From: Kineosporiaceae bacterium
Lineage (GTDB): Bacteria > Actinomycetota > Actinomycetes > Actinomycetales > Kineosporiaceae
Length of the DNA: 64,000 bases
Direction of reading: 5' to 3'
Assembly (NCBI GenBank): GCA_016713225.1
Contig: JADJPO010000005.1
Span: forward strand, 62,001-126,000
The notes under the pieces are model-generated. The model was not told the origin of the DNA. It saw only the letters and a program-made list of their open reading frames with translations, and did no database searches. The position numbers and the translations under genes were made by a program. Below are positions 51,458 through 59,524 of the stretch, in pieces; the stretch's first letter is position 1, and every line of letters begins with the position of its first letter.

Positions 51458-52900
51458 ATGACCGAAGGGTCTGCTGCGCCATCGGCGACAGCCGGTGGCA
51501 TCGACGTCCGGACCATCACGCGCAAGCTCGGCCTGGGGTCCATCGTCGGGATCATCTTCTTCTCGGTCTCCGGCGGCCCGTACGGCCTCGAGGACGTGGT
51601 CGGGTCCTCTGGTGCCGGGCTGGCCATTCTGCTGATCATCATGACCCCCTTGATCTACAGCCTGCCGATCGCGCTGATGGTCGCCGAACTGGCGACGTTG
51701 ATGCCGGTGTCAGGTGGCTACTACCAATGGGTCAAGGAGGCCATGGGGCCATTCTGGGGCTTCCAGGCCGGCTGGTGGGCGTGGGTCGCGAGCTGGTTCG
51801 ACCTGGCCATCTACCCCGTGCTCTTCGTCGAGTTCAGCGCCTACTTCCTGCCCTGGCTCGACACGGCCACGGTGGCCGGACTGCCGGCGAAGTGGTTCAT
51901 CGAGTTGGCCTTCATCTGGGCCTTCGCCGCGATGAACATGGCCGGATCCTCCGTGGTCGGCGACTCCTCGAAGCTCTTCGGGCTGATCGTGCTGGCCCCG
52001 TTCGTGCTGATCGTCGTGATCGGTCTGTTCAAGATGGAGTTCAACCCGCTCGTCCCGGTCAAGCCCGAGGGCGTCTCGCCGATCGCTGCGCTCGGTGCCG
52101 GCTTGTTCGTCATCATGTGGAACTACTCGGGCTGGGACGGACTGAGCACCGTCGCCGGGGACATCGACAACCCGCGCAAGAACTACCCGAAGGCCCTGGC
52201 GATCACGATTCCGATGATCACGTTGATCTACCTGATCCCCACGGTGATCTCGCTCGCCGTCGTCGGCTCCGAGGACGTCGAGTGGACCGCGGGTGCGTTC
52301 ACCCTGGTGGCCGAGGGGGTCGGCGGGCGCTGGCTCGGGCTGTTCATGTCCGGGGCAGCCATCGTCTCGGCCATCGGGCTGTTCTCGGCCTGGCTGCTGA
52401 GCTACTCACGCATCCCGTTCGCGCTGGCCAACGACGGCTATCTGCCCCCGGCGCTGGTCAAGCTGCACGATCGCCGTGGGACGCCGGTCCGCACCATCGT
52501 CATCGCGGCGGTCATCTGCTCGGCGGTCACCTTCTGGGCCTCCCTCGACGAGGACTCCTTCGGCCAGCTGGCCAGCCTGTCGGTGCTGGTGGGCGGCTGC
52601 GTGATCATGCTGGAGTTCATCACGCTCATCGTGATGCGCCGTCGCCACCCCGACCTGGTGCGACCGTTCAAGGTGCCGGGCGGGGAGTGGGTGCCGTACC
52701 TGCTGATCTTGCTTCCCGCGGCGGTGATCGTCACCGCGGTGTACTTCACTGTGCTGGAATCCGGTTGGATGGGTGGTATCGGCTACGCGCTGATCGCCCT
52801 GTCGACCGGGGTGATCGCCTACTTCGCCTTCCGCGGCAGCAGGCTCCGGCGTGGGATCGATAAACGGGTCGACTTCGAGACCGGGGAGTTGAAGGGATGA
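51458..52900 (+). CDS. APC-family amino acid/polyamine permease
   Basis: This 480-residue transporter has about 12 membrane helices with the APC N-terminal pattern GLGSIVGIIFFSVSGGPYGLED and MWNYSGWDGLSTVAGDIDNPRKNYPKAL (family block). The nearest recognisable group is the amino acid/putrescine permeases. ATG 51458 has GGGAGG upstream. It overlaps the UspA gene by 4 bases and heads a three-gene operon ending in a PotD-like binding protein, so a polyamine or amine substrate is suggested but not proved. Confidence 0.88.
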   Translation: MTEGSAAPSATAGGIDVRTITRKLGLGSIVGIIFFSVSGGPYGLEDVVGSSGAGLAILLIIMTPLIYSLPIALMVAELATLMPVSGGYYQWVKEAMGPFWGFQAGWWAWVASWFDLAIYPVLFVEFSAYFLPWLDTATVAGLPAKWFIELAFIWAFAAMNMAGSSVVGDSSKLFGLIVLAPFVLIVVIGLFKMEFNPLVPVKPEGVSPIAALGAGLFVIMWNYSGWDGLSTVAGDIDNPRKNYPKALAITIPMITLIYLIPTVISLAVVGSEDVEWTAGAFTLVAEGVGGRWLGLFMSGAAIVSAIGLFSAWLLSYSRIPFALANDGYLPPALVKLHDRRGTPVRTIVIAAVICSAVTFWASLDEDSFGQLASLSVLVGGCVIMLEFITLIVMRRRHPDLVRPFKVPGGEWVPYLLILLPAAVIVTAVYFTVLESGWMGGIGYALIALSTGVIAYFAFRGSRLRRGIDKRVDFETGELKG

Positions 52901-53415
52901 ACGCCACAGCCCGTCCCGAGGACTGGGACAACCCGGTCGCGCTGCCGCAGGTCACCGCACCCTCGCGGATCCTGGTGCCGTTCGACGGATCGCACAATGC
53001 CGAGCGAGCGCTCGCCTGGGCGGTACGCCAAGCCCGCCAGGACGGCGCGGAGGTCCTCGTCATGGTGGGCTTCGAGCAGCCGATGACCATGCGTGGGCGT
53101 GGCGCGGCGTACATCGAGTCGGTGCGAGAGGACCTCGAGATCGAGGCCCGCGAACTGGCCTCGGAGGCGGTTCAGCTGGTGACTGCTCACGGGCTGCCGG
53201 CCCGGGGTCTGGTGGTCAAGGGCGATGTACCACACGCGATTCTCGACATCGCGGAGTCGGAGGCCTGCGACCTGATCGTGATCGGACGTCAAGGCCTGAC
53301 CGCCGAGTTGCGGGGCCTGTCCACGGCGCTGGAACGGGTGCGCGACATGTTGCACGGTGGGGTGTCGGACAAGGTGATCCGGCACTCGCCGGTGCCGGTT
53401 CTGGTGGTGGCGTGA
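52897..53415 (+). CDS. Universal stress protein (UspA family)
   Basis: This 172-residue single Usp domain starts RILVPFDGSHNAERALAWAV and ends with the nucleotide-binding pattern DLIVIGRQGL...VSDKVIRHSPVPVLVV, although the G-x2-G-x9-G signature is partly altered (GRQGLTAELRGL). It overlaps the permease stop and is itself overlapped by the next gene. Usp proteins next to transporters often regulate them by binding ATP or second messengers; that role is inferred. Confidence 0.88.
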   Translation: MNATARPEDWDNPVALPQVTAPSRILVPFDGSHNAERALAWAVRQARQDGAEVLVMVGFEQPMTMRGRGAAYIESVREDLEIEARELASEAVQLVTAHGLPARGLVVKGDVPHAILDIAESEACDLIVIGRQGLTAELRGLSTALERVRDMLHGGVSDKVIRHSPVPVLVVA

Positions 53416-54533
53416 TGAATGGCATGACCAGGGTGACCGGGATCAGTCGCCGTTCCCTGCTGGGGGCCGGTGGTGCCGTCGGTGCGAGTTTGCTGCTCGG
53501 TGGACTCGCCGGATGCTCAACCACCACGGCTGCGGATACCCGGGTGAGCTTCCTCAACTGGCAGGACTACATCGACCCGACCATGCTGCGCGACTTCACC
53601 ACGGCCACCGGGCTGCAGGTCGGGTACGAGACCTACGAGAGCAACGACGCTCTGGCGCAGCGGCTCGCGGCGGCGGACGTGACCCGCAAGGGTGGGCGCA
53701 AGACGACCAGTTTCGACCTGATCGTGCCCAGCTCGAACCTGTTCCGCCAGCTGCGGGACGCCGATGCGCTGCGCAAGCTCGACACCGAGATCGTCACCGA
53801 GGCGCTGCTGGGCAACCTCGATCCGGCGTTGCGCCGCCTCGACGTCGACCCGGGTAACGCCTACGCCGTCCCCTGGGCGACAGGGTTCACCGGCATCGGG
53901 TACGACAGCACCGTGTTCACCACCCCGCCCACCTGGGAGACGTTCGCCGACGCCACCCACAAGGGCAAGATGTCGCTGCTGCGTGAACGCCGGGAGGCCT
54001 TCGCTGCTGCCCTGTTCGCCCTGGGTAAGGACCCGAACGCCACCTCGGCCGCCGACATCACCGCGGCCCAGGAGAAACTGCGTGAGTTCACGGCCAACGC
54101 CTCGCTCAACTCGGCCACCTACCTGGACGATCTGGCCGAGGGACGATTGGTGATGGCGCAGGGGTTCAACACCGATGTGCTGCAGGCGCGCAAGCGCAAC
54201 CCGAAGCTCGCCTTCACCGTTCCGAAGGAGGGTGGAACCCGCTGGGTCGACCTGTTGTGTGTGCCGGCCAGTGCACCGAACGCCGACGGGGCCAACCGGC
54301 TGATCGCCTACTACCTGGACCCCAAGGTCTCGGCGGCCAACGCGACCTACAACCTGGTCTCGACCGGCAACCAGGCGGCCAAGCAGTTCGTGCCCTCGCA
54401 GGTGCAGAGCGATCCGGCCGTCTACCCGCCCCAGGACGTGCAGGACTCACTGCCCACGCTGCGTGATCTGGGCGAGGTCGAGAAGCTCTACGACACGGCC
54501 TGGGAGGGTGTGCTGGCCGCGATCAAGAGCTGA
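53412..54533 (+). CDS. PotD-like spermidine/putrescine-binding lipoprotein
   Basis: The protein has a twin-arginine lipoprotein signal (ISRRSLLGAGGAVGASLLLG...LAGC) and the PotD fold: VSFLNWQDYIDPTMLRDF, DLIVPSSNLFRQL, AVPWATGFTGIGYDS. It should bind polyamines or related amines outside the membrane. No ABC permease or ATPase is nearby; it is overlapped with a Usp gene and an APC permease instead, an unusual pairing. GTG 53412 and ATG 53415 are both possible starts. Confidence 0.88.
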   Translation: MMNGMTRVTGISRRSLLGAGGAVGASLLLGGLAGCSTTTAADTRVSFLNWQDYIDPTMLRDFTTATGLQVGYETYESNDALAQRLAAADVTRKGGRKTTSFDLIVPSSNLFRQLRDADALRKLDTEIVTEALLGNLDPALRRLDVDPGNAYAVPWATGFTGIGYDSTVFTTPPTWETFADATHKGKMSLLRERREAFAAALFALGKDPNATSAADITAAQEKLREFTANASLNSATYLDDLAEGRLVMAQGFNTDVLQARKRNPKLAFTVPKEGGTRWVDLLCVPASAPNADGANRLIAYYLDPKVSAANATYNLVSTGNQAAKQFVPSQVQSDPAVYPPQDVQDSLPTLRDLGEVEKLYDTAWEGVLAAIKS

Positions 54534-54572
54534 GCCGCTGTGGCGGGTTCCCGCCCACCAACCTCGGTGATC

Positions 54573-54598
54573 GTGCACGGATTGCATGATCACCGCGG
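54573..54598. repeat. Dispersed GATTGCATGATCAC repeat, single copy
   Basis: GTGCACGGATTGCATGATCA followed by CCGCGG, identical to the copy at 40172. It lies in the 141-base gap between the convergent PotD-like and flavin oxidoreductase genes. Confidence 0.85.
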
Positions 54599-54674
54599 TT
54601 GTGGCTTCGCCGGAAACCGCGCCGCGCCAACCGGGGTGGTCAGCGCCGCCGTCCGGCGTGACCCGGTGCGCCCG

Positions 54675-56720
54675 TCACAGGTCCTTGCCCAGCCGTAGGG
54701 CGTCATAGACGGCGGCGTGGATGTTGCGGCCGGCCACGGCGTCCCCGATGCGGAACAGCTGATAACCGCCCTCCGGGTTACGCACCACCTGCTGGGGGCG
54801 CCCGGCCAGCAGCGCTGCCTGGTCGACGGCGCCGCCGTTGATCGAGCCGCCACGAAGCTCCTGGTACAGCTCGTCGTTGGTCTCGACACCGACGTCGGCG
54901 ACCACGTGGTCGACGATCCGCTCGCTGCGGTGATCGCTGTGATCCGAGCCCAGGACGGCGCGCAGCCGGCCGCCGTCCTGCGGGTGGCGGTGCACGGCGA
55001 GCAGCCGTTGGTTCAGCGTGATCCGGGTGTCGGTCTCGTTGAAGGCCCGGGCATACGGCACGTGGTTCATGCCGCCCACCTCGACGCCGAGCATCCGTTC
55101 CGGGGTGACGAGCTCGAGGCGGGCGCCCGAGCGGGCCAGCAGCTCGGCGGCGGACAGCGCCGAGTGGGTGCCGAAGTCGTCGTAGAGCAGGACGTCGCCG
55201 CGCAGGTGGACCTCACCACCCAGCACCTGCCAACTGGTGACCGTGTGCTGCCCGCCGGTCTCGAGCTGGACGTCGGCGGCCAGCGCGCCGGTCGCCACGA
55301 TCACCACCTCGGGGTCGAGGGCGAGCACGTCGTCCGGCTCGGCGAAGGTGTTGCACCGCACCGTCACCCCGAGCCGGGCCAGTTCGCTCACGCGCCAGTC
55401 GACGATGCCGATGAGGTCGGCGCGACGGCGATTGCGCACCGCCAGACGTAGCTGCCCACCCGGGGCATCCATCACCTCGAGCAGGGTGACCGTGTGCCCC
55501 CGTTCACCGGCGACCCGGGCCGCCTCCAGCCCGGCCGGCCCGGCACCGATGATCACGACCCGGCGCGAGCGCTCGGCGCGGGGGATCTCGTGTGGCATGG
55601 TGGCCTCGCGGCTGGTGGCCGCGTTGTGCACACACAGCGCCTCACCGGCCTCGTAGATCCGGTCCAGGCAGTAGGTCGCCCCGACGCAGGGACGGATCCG
55701 GCTCTCCTGCCCCGCGGCCACCTTGCGGGCGATGTGCGGGTCGGCCATGTGAGCCCGGGTCATGCCGACCAGGTCGAGTTTGCCGGCCTCGATGGCGTAC
55801 CGGGCGGTGGAGATGTCGTCGATCTTCGCCGAGTGCAGCACCGGCAGCGCGGTGGCGGCCTTGACCTGGCCACAGAAGTCCAGGTTCGGCGCCGAGGGCA
55901 TGCCGTGAATCGGGATCACGTGGGCCAACTCGGCATCGGTGGCGATGGTGCCCCGGATCACGTTCACGAAGTCGATCAGGCCCTCGACCTCGAGCGCCGC
56001 CAGGATGCGCAGGCCGGTGGCGGTGCCGAAACCGCCGGGGTGAACCTCGTCGATCGCCATTCGGATGCCGACGATGAACTCCGGTCCGACCTGCTTGCGG
56101 ATGGCCCGCAACACGTTCTGGGCGAAGGCGATCCGGTTCTCCAGCGATCCGCCGTACTCGTCGGTGCGATGGTTGGTCAGCGGCGACCAGAACTGGTCGA
56201 GCAGGTGACCGTAGGCCTCGAGCTCGATGCCGTCCATGCCGCCGGCCTGCATCCGGGCCGCGGCGTCGGCGAAATCGGCGGTGATGCGTTCGACGTCCCA
56301 GTCCTCGATCGGCTTGGGGATCGCCCGGTGGGCCGGCTCGCGCAGCGGGGACGGCGCCACCACCGGCAGCCAGTCACCGGTGCCCCACCCGGTGCGCCGG
56401 CCCAGGTGGGTCAGTTGGATCATGCAGGCGGCGCCCCGCTCGTGCACGTCGTCGGTGAGGCGGCGGATCCACGCCACGATGGCATCGTCGTAGGCGTGCA
56501 GGTTGCCGAAGGCCGGGGGGCTGTCCCGCGAGACCACGGCGGAGCCTGCTGTCATCGTCAAACCGATTCCGCCGCGGGCCTTCTCGACGTGGTAGAGCCG
56601 GTAACGGTCCTTCGGCATGCCGTCCTCGGAATAGGCCGGCTCGTGGGCAGCCGAGAACAGCCGGTTGCGCAAGGTCAGGTGCCTCAAGCTGAACGGGCGC
56701 AGCAACGGGTCGTCGTTCAC
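54675..56720 (-). CDS. FMN/FAD NADH:flavin oxidoreductase (2,4-dienoyl-CoA reductase / N-demethylase type)
   Basis: This 681-residue protein joins an Old-Yellow-Enzyme TIM barrel (residues 1-370: LRNRLFSAAHEPAY, QLTHLGRR, IELEAYGHLLDQFWSP) with a [4Fe-4S] region (CVGATYCLDRIYEAGEALC) and a C-terminal FAD/NAD(P) domain (VVIIGAGPAGLEAARVAGERG). This is the layout of trimethylamine dehydrogenase, dimethylglycine demethylase DgcA and N-methylproline demethylase. It starts at GTG 56720, overlapping the Rieske oxygenase stop, so the two probably act on successive N-methyl groups. The substrate is unproved. Confidence 0.88.
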   Translation of the reverse strand: MNDDPLLRPFSLRHLTLRNRLFSAAHEPAYSEDGMPKDRYRLYHVEKARGGIGLTMTAGSAVVSRDSPPAFGNLHAYDDAIVAWIRRLTDDVHERGAACMIQLTHLGRRTGWGTGDWLPVVAPSPLREPAHRAIPKPIEDWDVERITADFADAAARMQAGGMDGIELEAYGHLLDQFWSPLTNHRTDEYGGSLENRIAFAQNVLRAIRKQVGPEFIVGIRMAIDEVHPGGFGTATGLRILAALEVEGLIDFVNVIRGTIATDAELAHVIPIHGMPSAPNLDFCGQVKAATALPVLHSAKIDDISTARYAIEAGKLDLVGMTRAHMADPHIARKVAAGQESRIRPCVGATYCLDRIYEAGEALCVHNAATSREATMPHEIPRAERSRRVVIIGAGPAGLEAARVAGERGHTVTLLEVMDAPGGQLRLAVRNRRRADLIGIVDWRVSELARLGVTVRCNTFAEPDDVLALDPEVVIVATGALAADVQLETGGQHTVTSWQVLGGEVHLRGDVLLYDDFGTHSALSAAELLARSGARLELVTPERMLGVEVGGMNHVPYARAFNETDTRITLNQRLLAVHRHPQDGGRLRAVLGSDHSDHRSERIVDHVVADVGVETNDELYQELRGGSINGGAVDQAALLAGRPQQVVRNPEGGYQLFRIGDAVAGRNIHAAVYDALRLGKDL

Positions 56721-57967
56721 GGCGTCTCCTCGAGGCGGGTGGACAGCAACCGGCAGTACCAGTCGATGAACTGGATCACGCCTTCCTCTTCCACCGGGGC
56801 ATACGGCCCCGGCCGATACGCGGGGGAGGTGACCCCGCGCTGGGTGCGCTCGACCAGGGCGGCGTCCTGCCCGTTGGTGGTCAGCCACACCTCGGTGAGC
56901 GTCGTGAGGTCGTAGTCCATCCCCTCGACGGCCTCGCCGGGCACCAGCCAGGTGGTGCGCAGCTCACTGGTCGTCGGCGTCAGGGGCAGCAGCCGGAACA
57001 GCACCGCGTGGTCGGCCTGCACGTGGTTCCAGGTGGAGGGGTAGTGGTAGAGCAGCAGGTCGCCGACGTCACCGTTCGGCACCAGTGAGGTTGCCGGGAA
57101 CCGTTGGGCGACAGCCGGTTTGCCGTTCAGAGTCATGGCCGCCGCGCCGTCCAGCAGGGCCATGCGCATCACCCGGTAGGCGTTGTCGTCGCTGCTCAGG
57201 AATTCGCTCGGCAGCCCCGCCGCCTGGCACCGGGCCACGAGTTCCGCGGTGGCCCGGGCCTCCTCGGGTGAGCCGCCGCCGGAGTGCAAGGGGGCCTCGG
57301 GGAAGGTGCGGCAGAGTTCGGGGTGGCTGGCGCGGCAGTGGTAGCACTCCCGGTTGTTCTCCATCACCAGCTTCCAGTTGCCCTGTTCCACGATGGCCAC
57401 GGAGTGGGCCACGCGCGCCGAGCCCAGGTCGAACGGTGCGAGGTACGGCTCGACCAGGGCACGCAACGGCGCGGCGTCCGGTGGCGTGTCCGCGACGCAC
57501 ACGAACACCAGCCCGCCGATGCTCACGCAGTGGGCCGAACCCAGGCTCAGCTCGCCGTCCGGATCGCCCGTGGGCAGGTCGGGGGGCATCGCCCGGGCGC
57601 GGTGCAGGGCGCCGTCCAGCCGGTAAGCCCACTGGTGGTACGGGCAGACCAGGGTGCGGGTGATCCGTCCGGCGGGCTCACTGCACAGCTGTGCCCCGCG
57701 GTGGCGACAGACGTTGTGCAGGGCGCGCAGCACGCCGTCCAGCCCGCGCACGACGATCAGCGGGTATCGGCCGACGGTCAGGGTCAGGAAGGCCCCCGGT
57801 GCGGCCAGTTCGGCCTCGGCGCCGGCCAGCACCCACTCGCGGTGCCAGATGTGATCCAGGTCGGCCTCGAAGGCCGCTTCGCCGGTATAGAACGGGCCGG
57901 GCAACGAGTACCCCGGACGGCGCGAGCTGAGCAGATCGGCCACGGATCCCGTGCTGGTCTGGCGCAT
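56717..57967 (-). CDS. Rieske-type oxygenase alpha subunit (GbcA/Stc2-like)
   Basis: This 416-residue protein has a Rieske cluster site (CRHRG...CPYHQW), then the mononuclear iron region (NWKLVMENNRECYHCRASHPEL). It resembles oxygenases that demethylate glycine betaine or stachydrine rather than ring hydroxylases. No separate reductase gene is in the window. ATG 57967 follows GGGAGGGG. It is coupled to the flavin oxidoreductase by a 4-base overlap. Confidence 0.88.
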   Translation of the reverse strand: MRQTSTGSVADLLSSRRPGYSLPGPFYTGEAAFEADLDHIWHREWVLAGAEAELAAPGAFLTLTVGRYPLIVVRGLDGVLRALHNVCRHRGAQLCSEPAGRITRTLVCPYHQWAYRLDGALHRARAMPPDLPTGDPDGELSLGSAHCVSIGGLVFVCVADTPPDAAPLRALVEPYLAPFDLGSARVAHSVAIVEQGNWKLVMENNRECYHCRASHPELCRTFPEAPLHSGGGSPEEARATAELVARCQAAGLPSEFLSSDDNAYRVMRMALLDGAAAMTLNGKPAVAQRFPATSLVPNGDVGDLLLYHYPSTWNHVQADHAVLFRLLPLTPTTSELRTTWLVPGEAVEGMDYDLTTLTEVWLTTNGQDAALVERTQRGVTSPAYRPGPYAPVEEEGVIQFIDWYCRLLSTRLEETP

Positions 57968-58105
57968 GCACCCCTCCCGGGTCGCGGTCAGGCGCCCAGG
58001 CTACGGTCACCGCTGAGCGGACACCAGGGTTTGGTATCCGGTCATCCCATCACTCATCGCGGAGGGGCCTGCGGTGCGGTGAGCCCGGGCAGCAGGTCGA
58101 CAAAC

Positions 58106-58161
58106 GTGCACGGATTGCATGATCACGGGGGATATGTGCACGGATTGCATGATCACCGAGG
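58106..58161. repeat. Dispersed GATTGCATGATCAC repeat, tandem pair with 30-bp period
   Basis: Copies begin at 58106 and 58136, exactly 30 bases apart, both GTGCACGGATTGCATGATCA. The first is followed by CGGGGGAT, the second by CCGAGG. The second copy supplies the stop codon of the aminotransferase on the minus strand (58155-58153). Confidence 0.85.
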
Positions 58162-59409
58162 GGTCGAGGGGGCAGGGCCGGTGATGACCTCGTGCAGGGC
58201 GCCGATGAGCAGGTCGACATCGGCCGGCGTGGCCACCAGGGGCGGGGCGAGGCGGATGGTCGAGCCATGGGCATCCTTGGCCAGTACCCCGCGCTCGAGC
58301 AGTGCCTCACAGACGGCACGTCCGGTCGAGAAGGCCGGGTCGATGTCGATGCCGGCCCACAATCCGCGCACCCGGACGGCGAGCACCCGGTCGGTGGGCA
58401 ACTGCGCGAGGCCCTCGGCGAGCTGGGCGCCGAGCTCGCGCGCCCGGGCCTGGTACTCCCCGGTGGACAGCATGGCGACCACCTCGTGCCCGATCGCCGC
58501 GGCCAACGGGTTGCCGCCGAATGTCGACCCGTGCGAACCCGGTGTGATCACCTCGAGCACGTCGGCGTCGGTGGCGATCGCCGAGACGGGCACCAGGCCA
58601 CCCCCCAACGCCTTGCCCAGCACGTACATGTCGGGCACGACGTCGTCCAGGTCGCAGGCGAACGTCGCGCCGGCGCGCCCCAGGCCCGACTGGATCTCGT
58701 CGGCGATCATCAGCGCGCCGTGGGCGCTGCACACTCGGCGAACTCCCGCCAGGTATCCCTCCGGGGGGATCACCACGCCACGCTCACCCTGGATCGGCTC
58801 CAGCAGCACCGCGACGGTGTCGTCGTCCATGGCGGCCTGCAGCGCCTCGAGGTCGCCGTAGGGCACCACCCTAAAGCCCGGGGTGAACGGTCCGTAGTGG
58901 CGCTTGGCCTCCTCGTCGGTGGTGAAACTGATGATCGTGGTCGTCCGGCCGTGGAAGTTGTGGGCCATCACGATGATGTTGGCCCGCTCGGGGTCGACCT
59001 TGTGCCGCTCCTGGCCGTAGCGACGGGCCACCTTGATGGCGGTCTCGACCGCCTCGGCGCCGGTGTTCATCGGCAGCACGGCGTCCTTGCCGGTCAGCGC
59101 GGCGAGGTCGCGGACGAACGGTCCGAGCTGATCGTTGTAGAACGCGCGGCTGGTCAGCGTGAGCCGGTCCAGCTGGGCATGGGCGCGGGCCAGCAGGCGC
59201 GGATGGCCGTGCCCGAAGTTGAGGGCCGAGTACCCGGCCAGGCAGTCCAGGTAACGCCGGCCGGCCACGTCGGTGACCCAGGCCCCCTCACCGTGCGCCA
59301 GTACCACCGGCAGTGGGTGGTAGTTGTGTGCCGCGAACCGCTCGGTGAGGGCGATGTGGGCGGCGGCGTCGAGGCTGGTCGGGGCCGGGGCGACGGGCGG
59401 CGTGGTCAT
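58153..59409 (-). CDS. rocD: Ornithine aminotransferase (class III PLP enzyme)
   Basis: This 418-residue class III aminotransferase has PLP-site features: MNTGAEAVETAIKVAR, NFHGRTTTIIS, LIADEIQSGLGR with the cofactor Asp, and the Schiff-base Lys in YVLGKALGGG. The HGSTFGGNPLA block and length fit RocD, which converts ornithine and 2-oxoglutarate to glutamate semialdehyde (P5C) and glutamate. ATG 59409 is chosen as the family start although its ribosome site is weak. With the Rieske/flavin pair it suggests proline or ornithine-related metabolism. Confidence 0.88.
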   Translation of the reverse strand: MTTPPVAPAPTSLDAAAHIALTERFAAHNYHPLPVVLAHGEGAWVTDVAGRRYLDCLAGYSALNFGHGHPRLLARAHAQLDRLTLTSRAFYNDQLGPFVRDLAALTGKDAVLPMNTGAEAVETAIKVARRYGQERHKVDPERANIIVMAHNFHGRTTTIISFTTDEEAKRHYGPFTPGFRVVPYGDLEALQAAMDDDTVAVLLEPIQGERGVVIPPEGYLAGVRRVCSAHGALMIADEIQSGLGRAGATFACDLDDVVPDMYVLGKALGGGLVPVSAIATDADVLEVITPGSHGSTFGGNPLAAAIGHEVVAMLSTGEYQARARELGAQLAEGLAQLPTDRVLAVRVRGLWAGIDIDPAFSTGRAVCEALLERGVLAKDAHGSTIRLAPPLVATPADVDLLIGALHEVITGPAPSTPR

Positions 59410-59524
59410 GAGGGGGAGCTTCTCATGGAGTGCCTCAAGTGAGAGGGAGCGCGGGTCGACAAGCCAATCGAGGCGTCTCGGCTGTTCGGCCGAGAGGACG
59501 GACGACGGCAAGGGGCTCACCGCG

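Noticed and set aside
40172..58161. GATTGCATGATCAC repeats as a CRISPR array
   Set aside because: Only one or two units per site, with spacers of about 4-10 bases and no cas genes.
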